Shown here: in pieces, positions 17,205 through 25,671 of the stretch
Position numbering within the stretch: position 1 is the stretch's first letter
Layout: every line of letters begins with the position of its first letter
From: Planctomycetota bacterium
GTDB lineage: Bacteria; Planctomycetota; Uabimicrobiia; Uabimicrobiales; JABWCH01
Assembly (NCBI GenBank): GCA_022710345.1
Contig: JAKLHB010000005.1
Span: forward strand, 1 to 37,295
Direction: 5' to 3'
Length of the DNA: 37,295 nucleotides
Position numbers and translations under genes: made by a program
Notes under the pieces: generated by a model
The model's input: only the letters and a program-made list of their open reading frames with translations
Database searches by the model: none
What the model was told of the DNA's origin: nothing

Positions 17205-17504
17205 TATTTCAGGCGAAATGGAGGAAGAAAAACACGAGGCCGTTGCATGATGGACGCATTGGGTGCAGAATATTGCCAATACCCAAAGTAAGTGATAAGC
17301 CTACAAATCTTTTGCAAGCTGAGAAGTAGAAGGAAAGTCCGAATCTTTACTCATACTAATTTCCTTTTTCGCCAATTCTATCCATCAGTAAGGTGGATTT
17401 TCGGAAATTCTAACTTGTTATGCTAGAATATACTAAAAAAAGATCCTTAATCTGTATCAATCAAAAAAAATTCGCTCGGAAATAAAAGTTCTCTTTGATA
17501 GAAT
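17205..17504. other. Non-coding stretch between the giant gene and the repeat element
   Basis: About 300 bases without a credible open frame on either strand. It is AT-rich in its second half. A TATACT at 17429-17434 could be a -10 box, but no matching -35 stands at the right distance. I see no RNA gene or coding remnant here. It leads into the palindromic element that lies directly upstream of nadK. Confidence 0.5.
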
Positions 17505-17517
17505 GCCAGGTTTTCCG

Positions 17518-17635
17518 GTGTCCCTTCAGGACACGATAAGAGTTGACATAGCCTGGGGTTAAAAACCCCAGGCTTTATTCCCAAACCGCTTCGCGGCAAA
17601 AACTTTGCTGCAGTGCAATCTTATACGAGAGTTCT
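17518..17635. repeat. Composite palindromic repeat element upstream of nadK
   Basis: A row of palindromes: GTGTCC-CTTCA-GGACAC (about 17518-17534), then TTGACA (17543-17548), then a perfect 10-bp stem GCCTGGGGTT / AACCCCAGGC (17551-17560 and 17564-17573, 3-base loop) followed by TTTATT, then CCGC-TTC-GCGG and TTGC-N6-GCAA. The part from 17563 on repeats bases 1-74 of the window. The central hairpin with its T-rich follow-up could also terminate transcription. No open reading frame lies inside. The repeat ends 36 bases before the nadK start codon. Confidence 0.8.
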
Positions 17636-17670
17636 CCACATTGAAAGCATTTTAAAGAGCGTCATCATCC

Positions 17671-18534
17671 ATGCTAAAACGAATTGCGGTACTTGCAGAT
17701 ATACGCAAACTTGAAGTCAAACGCTCATTAGCCGAAATTCAGCCTTGGTTGGAAAATTTAGCCACAATCAAAGGCTGGTTTACCAAACTTGAGGAATTAT
17801 TGCCAGAGCATCTACACGAGTTGGACTATCTCATGACCTTCGGTGGTGATGGATTGCTCTTAGCCGCTGCCCGATATGTAGCAGGCACAAAAATCCCCTT
17901 GATTGGCGTGAATTTTGGCCGGCTAGGATTTTTGACTGAACTTACGTTTGCAGAGTTTTACAACCAAATCCCACGCATCTTAGAAGGCCAGCGTATCATA
18001 GCGCCTCGCATGATGCTGCGTTGCCAAGTAGAACGCCATGGCACAGTGGTACATTCTGGCTTAGCCGTCAATGATGCTGTGATCAAAGCTGCTTCTGTAG
18101 CTCGTATGACATACACCACGTTATTCATTGATGAGGAAGAAATCACGACATACGGAGGTGATGGAGTGATTATTGCGACACCCGTTGGCTCTACTGCATA
18201 TTCTCTTTCTGCTGGCGGCCCTATTGTGTCACCAGATATACCAGCCTTGGTCATCACCCCCATTTGCCCACATGTCTTAACCCTGCGACCGTTGGTCATT
18301 TCAGCACAGCATCGAATCCGCATCCAGTTCCTGCCTGCCACTGCTGAAGCTGCCCTCATTAGCCTAGACGGACAAATCAATTGGCCATTGCAACTTCATG
18401 ACCAACTCATCATTACGCAGGCAGAAGAGAAATTTTATTTGGTCGAAACAGGCGGCCGAAGCTTTTACCATATTTTGCAGGAAAAATTAACCTGGGGCCA
18501 TGTTAAATTGAACCATAAAAATACTCCAACCTAA
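17671..18534 (+). CDS. nadK: NAD kinase
   Basis: A 287-residue cytoplasmic enzyme that phosphorylates NAD to NADP. The family motifs are clear: FGGDG at residues 57-61, the NFGRLGFLTE block at 81-90, a conserved N-D segment near 128, then GDGVIIATPVGSTAYSLSAG (about 165-184) and the following GGPIVSP, which together form the nucleotide site. The length is standard for bacterial NadK. The ATG at 17671 has no strong Shine-Dalgarno. The gene stands alone: a repeat element with hairpins lies directly upstream and 174 non-coding bases lie downstream. A promoter may lie within the repeat, but the TTGACA there has no matching -10 box. Confidence 0.93.
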   Translation: MLKRIAVLADIRKLEVKRSLAEIQPWLENLATIKGWFTKLEELLPEHLHELDYLMTFGGDGLLLAAARYVAGTKIPLIGVNFGRLGFLTELTFAEFYNQIPRILEGQRIIAPRMMLRCQVERHGTVVHSGLAVNDAVIKAASVARMTYTTLFIDEEEITTYGGDGVIIATPVGSTAYSLSAGGPIVSPDIPALVITPICPHVLTLRPLVISAQHRIRIQFLPATAEAALISLDGQINWPLQLHDQLIITQAEEKFYLVETGGRSFYHILQEKLTWGHVKLNHKNTPT

Positions 18535-18673
18535 TGGCCGACCGATTGGCTGAACCTAGTGGCCAACCCAAAATCCGTTAGAAGCAAGGCAAAGACACCT
18601 AGAAAATTTTGAAGATCTAAAATATTTTTTGAAATCTAGTTGTTTTTGTATGATAGGTAGGTTAAGATCAACG

Positions 18674-18679
18674 TATAAT
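18674..18679 (+). promoter_or_regulatory. Probable -10 box of the first PEP-CTERM gene
   Basis: TATAAT at 18674-18679 is a perfect -10 hexamer 29 bases before the start codon. The best -35 candidates are poor: TTGTAT at 18646-18651 is 22 bases away, and TGATAG at 18651-18656 has correct spacing but weak sequence. An activator-dependent promoter is possible. Confidence 0.45.
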
Positions 18680-18708
18680 AGACACTTTTTACAAAGGAGA
18701 CATCCGCT

Positions 18709-19464
18709 ATGAACAAAAATCTTTTTTTGCTGCTCATGCTCTGCATCTCCACTTCCCTCATGGCAGTAACCTTCACCGATGATTTTAACCGAGCCAATAG
18801 TACAACTGCTGTCGGCAATGGATGGTTAGCCACAGGTGGCGGAACCCATGGGATTTCCAGCAATCGTATGCTCTTAGACAATGGCACCAATGAAGAAATT
18901 GGAGATAATTTTGCCTATTATAACTTAGGCAGCACATTGACTGATGTAATCCTCTCTGGTGTAATGAATTATACCTATCGAGGTGCTGGAGATGAATCTT
19001 TTTACATCACGCTCAATGCCCTTTCTTCACATATTACCTCTAACCCAAATACTACTACTTGGAGTACTCGAGGTAAAGGATATGGAATCGAGATCAATCC
19101 TACTCTAAGCAAGTATTATGTAGTGGATGAAAGCGTCACAGAGGCTTGTCATGTAAGCTCACTCAAAAGCGGTTCTATCACAATTACTTCTGCACAAGAC
19201 TATAATTTTGAATTTATCTATAGATCGAATAAAACCTTAGAAGCCAGATTTTGGACTATTGGCGCAGTGCGCCCTACAGATGCTACTATTTCTTATGTCC
19301 CAGGTGTTGCGCCAACATTCACAGGTACATACCTAGCTTTTGGTATCACAGATGAAGGCACTTTCCAAGTGGATAATGTGAGCATCGTTCCAGTCCCTGA
19401 GCTTAATAGCATCATTTTAGCAAGTCTTGGTCTTTTAGCCGCTTGGATTCTCCGAAAGAAATAA
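18709..19464 (+). CDS. Secreted PEP-CTERM-like protein (degenerate PEL motif)
   Basis: A 251-residue exported protein. An N-terminal signal peptide (about residues 1-19, ending in SLMA) precedes a beta-rich domain beginning FTDDFNRANS, a pattern seen in concanavalin/LamG-like jelly rolls. The C-terminus has PEP-CTERM architecture: VPVPELNS, a hydrophobic helix of about 16 residues, then RKK at the very end. The signature Pro-Glu-Pro reads Pro-Glu-Leu here, so the sorting signal may be degenerate or a variant. PEP-CTERM proteins are processed by exosortase and sent to the outer surface or polymer matrix; no exosortase is in the window. AAAGGAG upstream supports the start, and a hairpin follows at 19471-19492. 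Confidence 0.75.
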   Translation: MNKNLFLLLMLCISTSLMAVTFTDDFNRANSTTAVGNGWLATGGGTHGISSNRMLLDNGTNEEIGDNFAYYNLGSTLTDVILSGVMNYTYRGAGDESFYITLNALSSHITSNPNTTTWSTRGKGYGIEINPTLSKYYVVDESVTEACHVSSLKSGSITITSAQDYNFEFIYRSNKTLEARFWTIGAVRPTDATISYVPGVAPTFTGTYLAFGITDEGTFQVDNVSIVPVPELNSIILASLGLLAAWILRKK

Positions 19465-19470
19465 GTCAAT

Positions 19471-19492
19471 GATCCGCCTAAAAAGGCGGATC
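19471..19492. terminator. Hairpin between the two PEP-CTERM genes
   Basis: GATCCGCC (19471-19478) pairs perfectly with GGCGGATC (19485-19492) around a TAAAAA loop. Only TTGT follows, so termination may be partial and the second PEP-CTERM gene, 30 bases on, may be read at a lower level. Confidence 0.6.
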
Positions 19493-19522
19493 TTGTACTA
19501 GACTATAAGAAAGGGAAAAATT

Positions 19523-20122
19523 ATGAGCAAAATAATTTGGATGATATGCTTTTTAAGCCTTGGCATAAGCGGGCTTTATGCAACCTCTATTTCAAACAAT
19601 TTTGGATTGACAAGCCCAACCAAAACCATCACTTTTGATGAGATTGTCTTTACGCAAGGCACTCAAATCTCGACCCAATACGCATCGTATGGCGTTACAT
19701 TTACCTCGGGCATGATTTATGATTCTCAAAGCACAGCCAGCTTCCCCGGCATCACAGGCCATTATTTAGGCAATGGTAGCAATCCAACATTTTCCATCTA
19801 CTTTAGCGCAAATCAAACCGCTGCGGCAGTTGGTTTAGCAACCAACCCTGCTACCACCACATTCACAGCTTTATTGAATGGCGCTGTTGTTGAAACATTC
19901 TCTATTGCAACAACTTTTGATAATGCTAGCCTTGGATTTTATGGTTTCACAGGCATTACATTCAATGAACTGAAAGTTTCTGTCTCCAGCGGCGCTGCTT
20001 TGTTTGACAATATCGAAATGGGAGTCGCTGCGCCTGTGCCTGAACCATGCACTCTCTTGCTGCTCGTGTTCGGTGGATTGTGCATGCTTTATACAAAGAA
20101 ATCATCAACACCGTTTCGGTAG
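19523..20122 (+). CDS. PEP-CTERM surface protein
   Basis: A 199-residue exported protein with a signal peptide (about residues 1-20, ending near LYA), a beta-rich region containing TITFDEIVFTQGTQIS and a terminal strand (AALFDNIEMG), then a canonical sorting tag: VPEP at about 172-175, a hydrophobic helix and the basic end KKSS. This domain style is common among PEP-CTERM proteins of unknown ligand. It follows the first PEP-CTERM gene by 58 bases with a hairpin between, so both may be co-expressed. Sorting requires exosortase (EpsH/Xrt), whose gene must lie elsewhere. Its AAGGGAAAAATT leader provides a moderate ribosome site. The ligand or structural role cannot be told. Confidence 0.82.
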   Translation: MSKIIWMICFLSLGISGLYATSISNNFGLTSPTKTITFDEIVFTQGTQISTQYASYGVTFTSGMIYDSQSTASFPGITGHYLGNGSNPTFSIYFSANQTAAAVGLATNPATTTFTALLNGAVVETFSIATTFDNASLGFYGFTGITFNELKVSVSSGAALFDNIEMGVAAPVPEPCTLLLLVFGGLCMLYTKKSSTPFR

Positions 20123-20156
20123 AAAGGCAACGGCTTCCAGGTTATCATTAAAAAAA

Positions 20157-20260
20157 ATTTATACAAAAAGACCAGGTTTATACCCGGTCTTTTTGTGTTT
20201 GAAGAGGTATTTATACAAAAAGACCAGGTTTATACCCGGTCTTTTTGTGTTTGAAGAGGT
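20157..20260. terminator. Perfectly duplicated bidirectional terminator (2 x 52 bp)
   Basis: Two identical 52-base units, 20157-20208 and 20209-20260. Each holds an 11-bp stem, ACAAAAAGACC with GGTCTTTTTGT (hairpins at 20163-20196 and 20215-20248), extended by inner G-C pairs. They lie between converging genes: the second PEP-CTERM gene on + and the ChaN-like gene on -, whose stop codon begins at 20261. The A and T runs make each unit work on both strands. The identity implies a recent tandem duplication. Confidence 0.9.
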
Positions 20261-21496
20261 TTATTTTTCAGAAGTTAGAGTGGTTTCTCCTGAGAGTATT
20301 TCTTGCCCACGTTGGATTTTCCAAGATAAGCGGTCATTCCAGGCTACATACGTCAATATTTTTTGTGCTTCTGCAAGCGTGGTTACGGCCTGGCCTTGCA
20401 GTTGGAGCACAATATCTTGTTTGCGCCAACTACAAGCTGCTGCTATGCCTTTTGGAGAAACTTGGGTAATTTCGACTTGGTTTTGGGCATTGAGGCTCAG
20501 TTTGCACCCTGGATTGGGGAATGCGGGTACTGAGCTATCTGGTGTGCCTATCGTAAAATGGCCTAGATTGCGGGCAATTGGATTGCTCAGAGGTTCTTTG
20601 CCTGGCTTAAAATGCGGATCAGAATCTGGTTCTTCTTTTTCAAGTTCATGGAATACAATGCTTGTGAAATTGGAAATGCCAAATTCTAAAAGCCGCAGTG
20701 GAATGCCTAAGTCATAAATAACATGTCCACTGCCTACAATAACAACCAAAACAGCATCGTCTGGCAAGTCAGCCAAGATTTGCTGGATGGAATAGGCCAT
20801 TGCACAGTCCCAAACACATTGGGCTTCATACATTCGTTCAAATATCGCAGGATTGGAAATGCTGGATTTGCCAAAAATACGTTGGATTAAGTAGCGATGT
20901 TGAATATAGTCTGTTTTGACTTCTCCAAACAAAGCACGATCTTGAGGTTTCAGGCTTTGAAGGCCACTTTGGGCGACTTGATGCACAACGGCCCTAGGGA
21001 TGTTAAGGCCGTACATTGGGATTCCGTATCGTTGGCTCATCTCCACAATTGGCTGGTAATAGCGATAGCTATAGCCAACTTTGTTGAACCAATCTGTTTG
21101 TTCAAAGAAAGCAAGGGAATGCTGTGCATTCGGCAATGCTTGGCTTTTATCATGCGATGTAGGCAAATACGATTGCCCACGATCTAAAAATTCCATTCCA
21201 ATGATTACTTTTTTGCCTGCTTGAACCAAATCTTCGATCAGCTTGGCTTGCAGCTCATGGTGGCGAAGATTGAGATGGCTTTCGCCTGCAAGGATAATCT
21301 TACATTGGCTCACCGCTTTGATCAATTCAGGCCATTGTAAGAATATATCTGGGGCACTGGAATAAATCAGACCTTCTTGGATAACACGTATATCCCAGCA
21401 AAATGCAGGATTTCCCAAAGGTAAATTGTGAATTGTAGAAGAAATTTGGAGCACAAAGATCAGGAAAAGGACTAGCAAAGTCAATGCACGTATCAC
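20261..21496 (-). CDS. ChaN-like (Tiki/TraB superfamily) protein fused to a PDZ domain
   Basis: A 411-residue envelope protein. An N-terminal hydrophobic segment (about 4-22) serves as signal or anchor. The ChaN/DUF399 domain (about 60-285) shows the hallmark residues: GESH at 71-74, a HH pair at 79-80, GMEF at 100-103, QPIVE at 148-152 and GSGH at 255-258. ChaN of Campylobacter binds haem, while the wider superfamily includes metalloprotease-like Tiki proteins. The C-terminal region (about 328-407) has the pattern of a PDZ domain (VEITQVSPKG, then DIVLQLQG). The start is a GTG at 21496, overlapping the TAG of the TolC-family gene as TAGTG and preceded by AAAGGAC. This tight coupling implies joint action with the outer-membrane channel. 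Substrate not determined. Confidence 0.8.
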   Translation of the reverse strand: MIRALTLLVLFLIFVLQISSTIHNLPLGNPAFCWDIRVIQEGLIYSSAPDIFLQWPELIKAVSQCKIILAGESHLNLRHHELQAKLIEDLVQAGKKVIIGMEFLDRGQSYLPTSHDKSQALPNAQHSLAFFEQTDWFNKVGYSYRYYQPIVEMSQRYGIPMYGLNIPRAVVHQVAQSGLQSLKPQDRALFGEVKTDYIQHRYLIQRIFGKSSISNPAIFERMYEAQCVWDCAMAYSIQQILADLPDDAVLVVIVGSGHVIYDLGIPLRLLEFGISNFTSIVFHELEKEEPDSDPHFKPGKEPLSNPIARNLGHFTIGTPDSSVPAFPNPGCKLSLNAQNQVEITQVSPKGIAAACSWRKQDIVLQLQGQAVTTLAEAQKILTYVAWNDRLSWKIQRGQEILSGETTLTSEK

Positions 21497-23046
21497 TAAA
21501 ATGTCCTTTCCTGATCTTGAGATATGGCCTTTGGAGCTATCGTGATGCCATATTTACTCAGACTTTGCAAAAGTGTGCCTTTTACTTTTTCCAACTGTAC
21601 TAAGGCGCGTTGGTAATCCAAAAGTGTATTGCTTTCTGCAATTCTGGCTTCAATCAGCTTTTCTTCTGTATCTTGCACCTGGTACAATGGAATTTTGCCA
21701 GCTCTAAATTTATTTTCTTCATTTGCCAATTGCTTTTCAGCTAATTCTCGTGTTCTGCGGGCAGTTTCGACCCTTTGCATAGCAGTCGTCAATTGGCGAC
21801 TTGCAGCGCGAACTTGGAAAATAACAAGATTTTCAAGGCTTTTATGTTCGAGTATAATTTGCTTGCGTTCCAAAAGTGCTTGCATGTATTTACTTCTAGG
21901 CCCGCGATTGCCGATTGGGATTTCGAGACTCAATTGAACACTCCATGAAAACGCATCTCCGTCTTTCATACCATCCCAAGCTTCGCTGCTAGCATGGCCA
22001 TTGCCACGAAATCCAACATCAGCGGCTAAATCTAATTTAGGTAGCATTTGATTTTCTGCTTTGTCAATAGACAAATTGATATTTCTTAAGCTAATTTCAC
22101 TGGCTTTGAGGTCAGGCCTTTGTTCCATGGCCTCTTTCAAACATGCATCAAAGTCAACTTGCAAGGATTTGAACACAGGTTGCTCTGTGGGCAAAAGCCG
22201 TACATCTTTGTAGTAAGAAACATCCAGGGGCCGAATCAATTGTTTTAGCCGATCTTCTGTGTCATAGATGCTGCGTTCCGCTACTACCAGGCTATCTTGT
22301 TTATAGGCAACATTGCGCTCAGCATCCAAAATATCAGCGGGCGCTGAGGTTCCATATTTAATTCTTGTTTGCGTAATTTTATATAAATTTTCTGCTTGTT
22401 CCAATGATTTTCGTTGTAGTTCATAATTGGCAATTGCGTTGACCAAATCCCAATAAGCTGTCTCTACATCTGCTAACACACTGATCATCTTATTGTGTAA
22501 AAGATAATACGCGCGATCTTGCTCATTTCGTGCAACATAAATGTCTGTCATATTGACTTGAATGCCAAGCCCGCGTAGCAACGGTTGGGAGATTTTTAGA
22601 TTGATGCCGTGTCCCCATTGTGGATTACGAATCGAAGAAGAGACATCCAAACTTTTGGCATAGTCAATGCCATAATATAATCCTACAGAACCGCCAAGGA
22701 TATGGCGTTTGGCGACTCCAACTTCCCAATCCACGGACCTAGTTGTATAGATGGAAACAGGATTGCTGTCTAAACTACTAGAGACTACTTCTCTTTCTGT
22801 CTCACTGACTAAAAAAGTAGAAGTCAATGCAGGATCAAATACGCTATGGGCATATTTGAGATCAAATTCACGAATTCTGGGATTATAACTTTCGATTTCG
22901 ATATCCAAGTTATATTGCAGTGCTTGGGACAAGCACTCTTTCATACTTAGTGGCTCCATTTTATAACTCAGTGGAGATGGAGGCTCTGCAAATAAATTCA
23001 CAGTCGCAATCATTAGGATTATGATGAGACAAAAATTCTTCAACAT
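21496..23046 (-). CDS. TolC-family outer-membrane efflux channel
   Basis: A 516-residue protein with a clear signal peptide (MLKNFCLIIILMIATVNLFA, cleavage near 20) and a two-fold repeated alpha-helical structure, usual for TolC-type factors. Evidence: the opening L-S-M-K-E-C-L-S-Q-A-L-Q-Y-N-L-D-I pattern, the first long helix (about 180-260, with NEQDRAYYLLHNKMISVLADVE split by the domain turn), the repeated RPDLKASE motif and the final L-L-D-Y-Q-R-A-L-V-Q-L-E-K-V-K-G-T-L-L signature. No inner-membrane pump or membrane-fusion protein is adjacent; instead it is flanked by the TPR/HEAT lipoprotein upstream (33-base gap) and the ChaN-PDZ gene downstream (one-base overlap). Pump partners must lie elsewhere, or it has a dedicated role with these neighbours. 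Confidence 0.88.
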   Translation of the reverse strand: MLKNFCLIIILMIATVNLFAEPPSPLSYKMEPLSMKECLSQALQYNLDIEIESYNPRIREFDLKYAHSVFDPALTSTFLVSETEREVVSSSLDSNPVSIYTTRSVDWEVGVAKRHILGGSVGLYYGIDYAKSLDVSSSIRNPQWGHGINLKISQPLLRGLGIQVNMTDIYVARNEQDRAYYLLHNKMISVLADVETAYWDLVNAIANYELQRKSLEQAENLYKITQTRIKYGTSAPADILDAERNVAYKQDSLVVAERSIYDTEDRLKQLIRPLDVSYYKDVRLLPTEQPVFKSLQVDFDACLKEAMEQRPDLKASEISLRNINLSIDKAENQMLPKLDLAADVGFRGNGHASSEAWDGMKDGDAFSWSVQLSLEIPIGNRGPRSKYMQALLERKQIILEHKSLENLVIFQVRAASRQLTTAMQRVETARRTRELAEKQLANEENKFRAGKIPLYQVQDTEEKLIEARIAESNTLLDYQRALVQLEKVKGTLLQSLSKYGITIAPKAISQDQERTF

Positions 23047-23079
23047 CTGTGACTCCTATGAACAATAATTTTAATCTTT

Positions 23080-25590
23080 CTATGGTTGGAATTTGGAGAT
23101 GAGTTGTTTTCTTTGTTCTTGGGTCATCTCAGGTTCAAATGGTATATTCGATTTGGTGACTTCTTGTAAAAGTTTTGCCAATGCCATATAAAAATATACA
23201 GCATGGCCATTTTCTATAAATTTCGGGATGATAAGTGGCAGTAAAGTTTGACTGGGCATTTGCCGCAAAGTTTGTTTTGCACGATCTCGAATGATAAGAT
23301 CATCGTCCTCTATAGCTTGAATCATAATAGGCCAAGCCATAGAAGATTCAGATGCAGCAAGCACATCTAGCAACGTGAGCTTTGTCTCTCGTTGAGCGAT
23401 ACGCAGTAGTTTTGCAAATTCTGGCCAGGGATATTGTTTCATTTGTGCTAGGCCCAAAAGAGCTGCAATCTGAATCTGAGGATTGGTGTCTAGCAAAAGC
23501 TGAGCCAATAGAGGGCTGCTTTTTTCATCCTGCCATTCTACCAAATTTTCCAATGCTTGGATGCGTACTTCTGGACTTGCACCATAGCGAGCCAGTCTTG
23601 CAAGCACAGGCACTTGCTCTATGCCAAATCCTAATGCCAATTGCTCAACCACCTGTGCCTGCTTTGCTGCACTACTATTGAGATATACGAGAATATAAGG
23701 CAGTTTTTCTTGCATCGCTGGGGTGATATCCCATAGTACCATTTCGAGCTGCTGGGTAATTTTTGTTTGTTGCGCTGCTGGCAAATTTGTTATAGCAGAT
23801 TGAACCCATTCTTGCAAAAATTGCATGGGAATTTGCAATTGGATCAATCCTAGCAGCAAGGCATTGCTTTGTTCAGGATATTTACGTAAGGTATGCAACA
23901 AAACCCGGGCTGCTTTTGAACTCTGCATCTGTACAGCAGATTGAATCAGGTTTTGGATCAAATCCGGGCTAATTAAGTCTGCTAATTTTTCTAGCCAAGG
24001 CAACGAATGCTCTCCAATTCTGGAGCATTCTTCCAGGATCATTTGTTGCTCTGCCTTAGGCTTGCTTTGAAAATGAGATATTTGATTGTCCAATTGTTTT
24101 GCTAAGTCTTGAGGTATTGGATTTTTTTGAGTTTCGACCAGTGCAGACAGATTGGCTTGCGTTTGTTGTTGCTCTTCTGGGGCAAGTTGGAGCATGAGCA
24201 AATGTTCATAATTTTGCTGAGCTGTTCTGAACCATCCTAGCTTAGGGCAGAGCAATCCAGCTTGAAATAAAGCTTCTTTGGTGCGGGAATGTTGTGGATA
24301 TTGCTGGGCCAAAGATTCGTAAGTCAAGATCGCATCTCGCATGCGGTTTTGTTGCTGAAGGCATTGCCCAACAAAAAATAAAGCACTGGGTCGTAAGTCA
24401 TGGTCTGGAAAATCTCGAGCAAAATCAGACAGCTTGGGGATGGCAGTGGCTAGGCGGCTTTGATGAAAGTCGCAGAGAGCGCTGCGATAATAAGCTTCAG
24501 CTAAGTAGGTTAATTGTGGTGAAAATTTTTGAATTGCTTCTTGAAAATACTCTTGAGCAGCAGGATATTGTTCGACTCGATAATAGCACATACCCAGCCA
24601 GAATAGAAGATTGCCAGCAATGAAGGTATTGCTAAATTCAAAAGTCATTTTTTTGAGTTCAGGAATAGCAGTCGCATAGTCCTTTTGCAAATAAAGCCGC
24701 AGTATCTTGCGATACGCTAAGATCGTGCCTTGATAGTGCTTTTGAAGATGGCTCAATGCAAAATTGCGGGCTTTATCTTGCCAGGCAATCCAAGGCATTC
24801 CCAAAATTGCAGCAAATTCTGCTTCCCAATCTTTACCTTGCCAAAATATATTGTGAAGCAGTTGCTTGAGCTTTGCAGCGCCATCACTGTAGAATGCCTG
24901 GATAAATTGCAACCCAAGATACCCTTGTAATCCAGGAAACTCTAAATTAGGCACAGCTAAGCCAGCAATAAACAAAGCAAGTGGCCTTTGTTCTTCTAGC
25001 ATCTGCAAATAAAAATAATCAAAGGTATCTGATGAGCGATCTACAATATGCCATGTCGTAGCCTGCCACAGCCATTGTGGAATTGTATCCAATGAATCAG
25101 GGCGTTGCTGTTGATAAATAGCCGTAAAGAGCAACCTGGGAAAGACCAAATTCAAAGCATCTTTGCCCGTGAACAAGAATTCAGCCACCAGGCGAATTTC
25201 CCATTGATGCTGCCCTTGTCCTGCAACACGGACTACTTGATGTTGTGGATGGTCCTTGGCATTCCAATCTGAAACTTTGACAATAATTTTGCCTAATTCA
25301 GTGTAAGAAAATCCAGTGTACTCTGCAATTTTGGAGATGGTTGTTTGACTGATTTGGGGAATTTCAAGAAGCAATTGCTTTAATTTAGGCTCGTGCCGAT
25401 ATTTCCCTTTGTATGGCAGCAGCGATACTAACTCGGCTGGCTGTTCTACGCTGTCTAATTCAGCTTGCTTGATTGCTGCATCACCCTGCGGTTGGGCTGG
25501 AAATACAAACGAAGATGTCTGAGTGATGTCTTGATTGGCACATCCAAGTAAAAGCACCAATACCATGCAACATAGAATTGAATGAATCAT
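23080..25590 (-). CDS. Large lipoprotein with TPR and HEAT-like repeats
   Basis: An 836-residue lipoprotein. With the ATG at 25590 the N-terminus is a lipoprotein signal with lipobox LLGC (Cys17). An in-frame TTG at 25617 would spoil this. An N-terminal domain (about 60-280) has the look of a peptidase-MA-like fold, but I see no HExxH, so it may be inactive or something else. TPR-type repeats follow (about 300-450, with AYYRSALCDF and ALFFVGQCLQ segments, resembling YbgF/BamD outer-membrane lipoproteins), then HEAT-type helical repeats (about 560-830). It is probably a periplasmic, membrane-tethered scaffold. It comes first in a probable operon with the TolC-family and ChaN-PDZ genes. No precise function can be assigned. 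Confidence 0.75.
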   Translation of the reverse strand: MIHSILCCMVLVLLLGCANQDITQTSSFVFPAQPQGDAAIKQAELDSVEQPAELVSLLPYKGKYRHEPKLKQLLLEIPQISQTTISKIAEYTGFSYTELGKIIVKVSDWNAKDHPQHQVVRVAGQGQHQWEIRLVAEFLFTGKDALNLVFPRLLFTAIYQQQRPDSLDTIPQWLWQATTWHIVDRSSDTFDYFYLQMLEEQRPLALFIAGLAVPNLEFPGLQGYLGLQFIQAFYSDGAAKLKQLLHNIFWQGKDWEAEFAAILGMPWIAWQDKARNFALSHLQKHYQGTILAYRKILRLYLQKDYATAIPELKKMTFEFSNTFIAGNLLFWLGMCYYRVEQYPAAQEYFQEAIQKFSPQLTYLAEAYYRSALCDFHQSRLATAIPKLSDFARDFPDHDLRPSALFFVGQCLQQQNRMRDAILTYESLAQQYPQHSRTKEALFQAGLLCPKLGWFRTAQQNYEHLLMLQLAPEEQQQTQANLSALVETQKNPIPQDLAKQLDNQISHFQSKPKAEQQMILEECSRIGEHSLPWLEKLADLISPDLIQNLIQSAVQMQSSKAARVLLHTLRKYPEQSNALLLGLIQLQIPMQFLQEWVQSAITNLPAAQQTKITQQLEMVLWDITPAMQEKLPYILVYLNSSAAKQAQVVEQLALGFGIEQVPVLARLARYGASPEVRIQALENLVEWQDEKSSPLLAQLLLDTNPQIQIAALLGLAQMKQYPWPEFAKLLRIAQRETKLTLLDVLAASESSMAWPIMIQAIEDDDLIIRDRAKQTLRQMPSQTLLPLIIPKFIENGHAVYFYMALAKLLQEVTKSNIPFEPEMTQEQRKQLISKFQP

Positions 25591-25671
25591 GGAATACACA
25601 CGCACAGAGCCTGCCAAAAATAATTGCGGCTAGGAAGTGCGGCCTCCGGTGATGTGGTTGCCATCTTGGAT

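Noticed and set aside
17543-17570. Perfect TTGACA upstream of nadK as a promoter
   Set aside because: No -10-like hexamer lies 16-18 bases downstream; that position falls in the CCCC of the hairpin. It is better seen as part of the repeat element.
20004-20717. 237-codon + strand frame running across the duplicated terminator
   Set aside because: It overlaps the end of the second PEP-CTERM gene, both terminators and the antisense of the ChaN-like gene, and has no recognisable domain.
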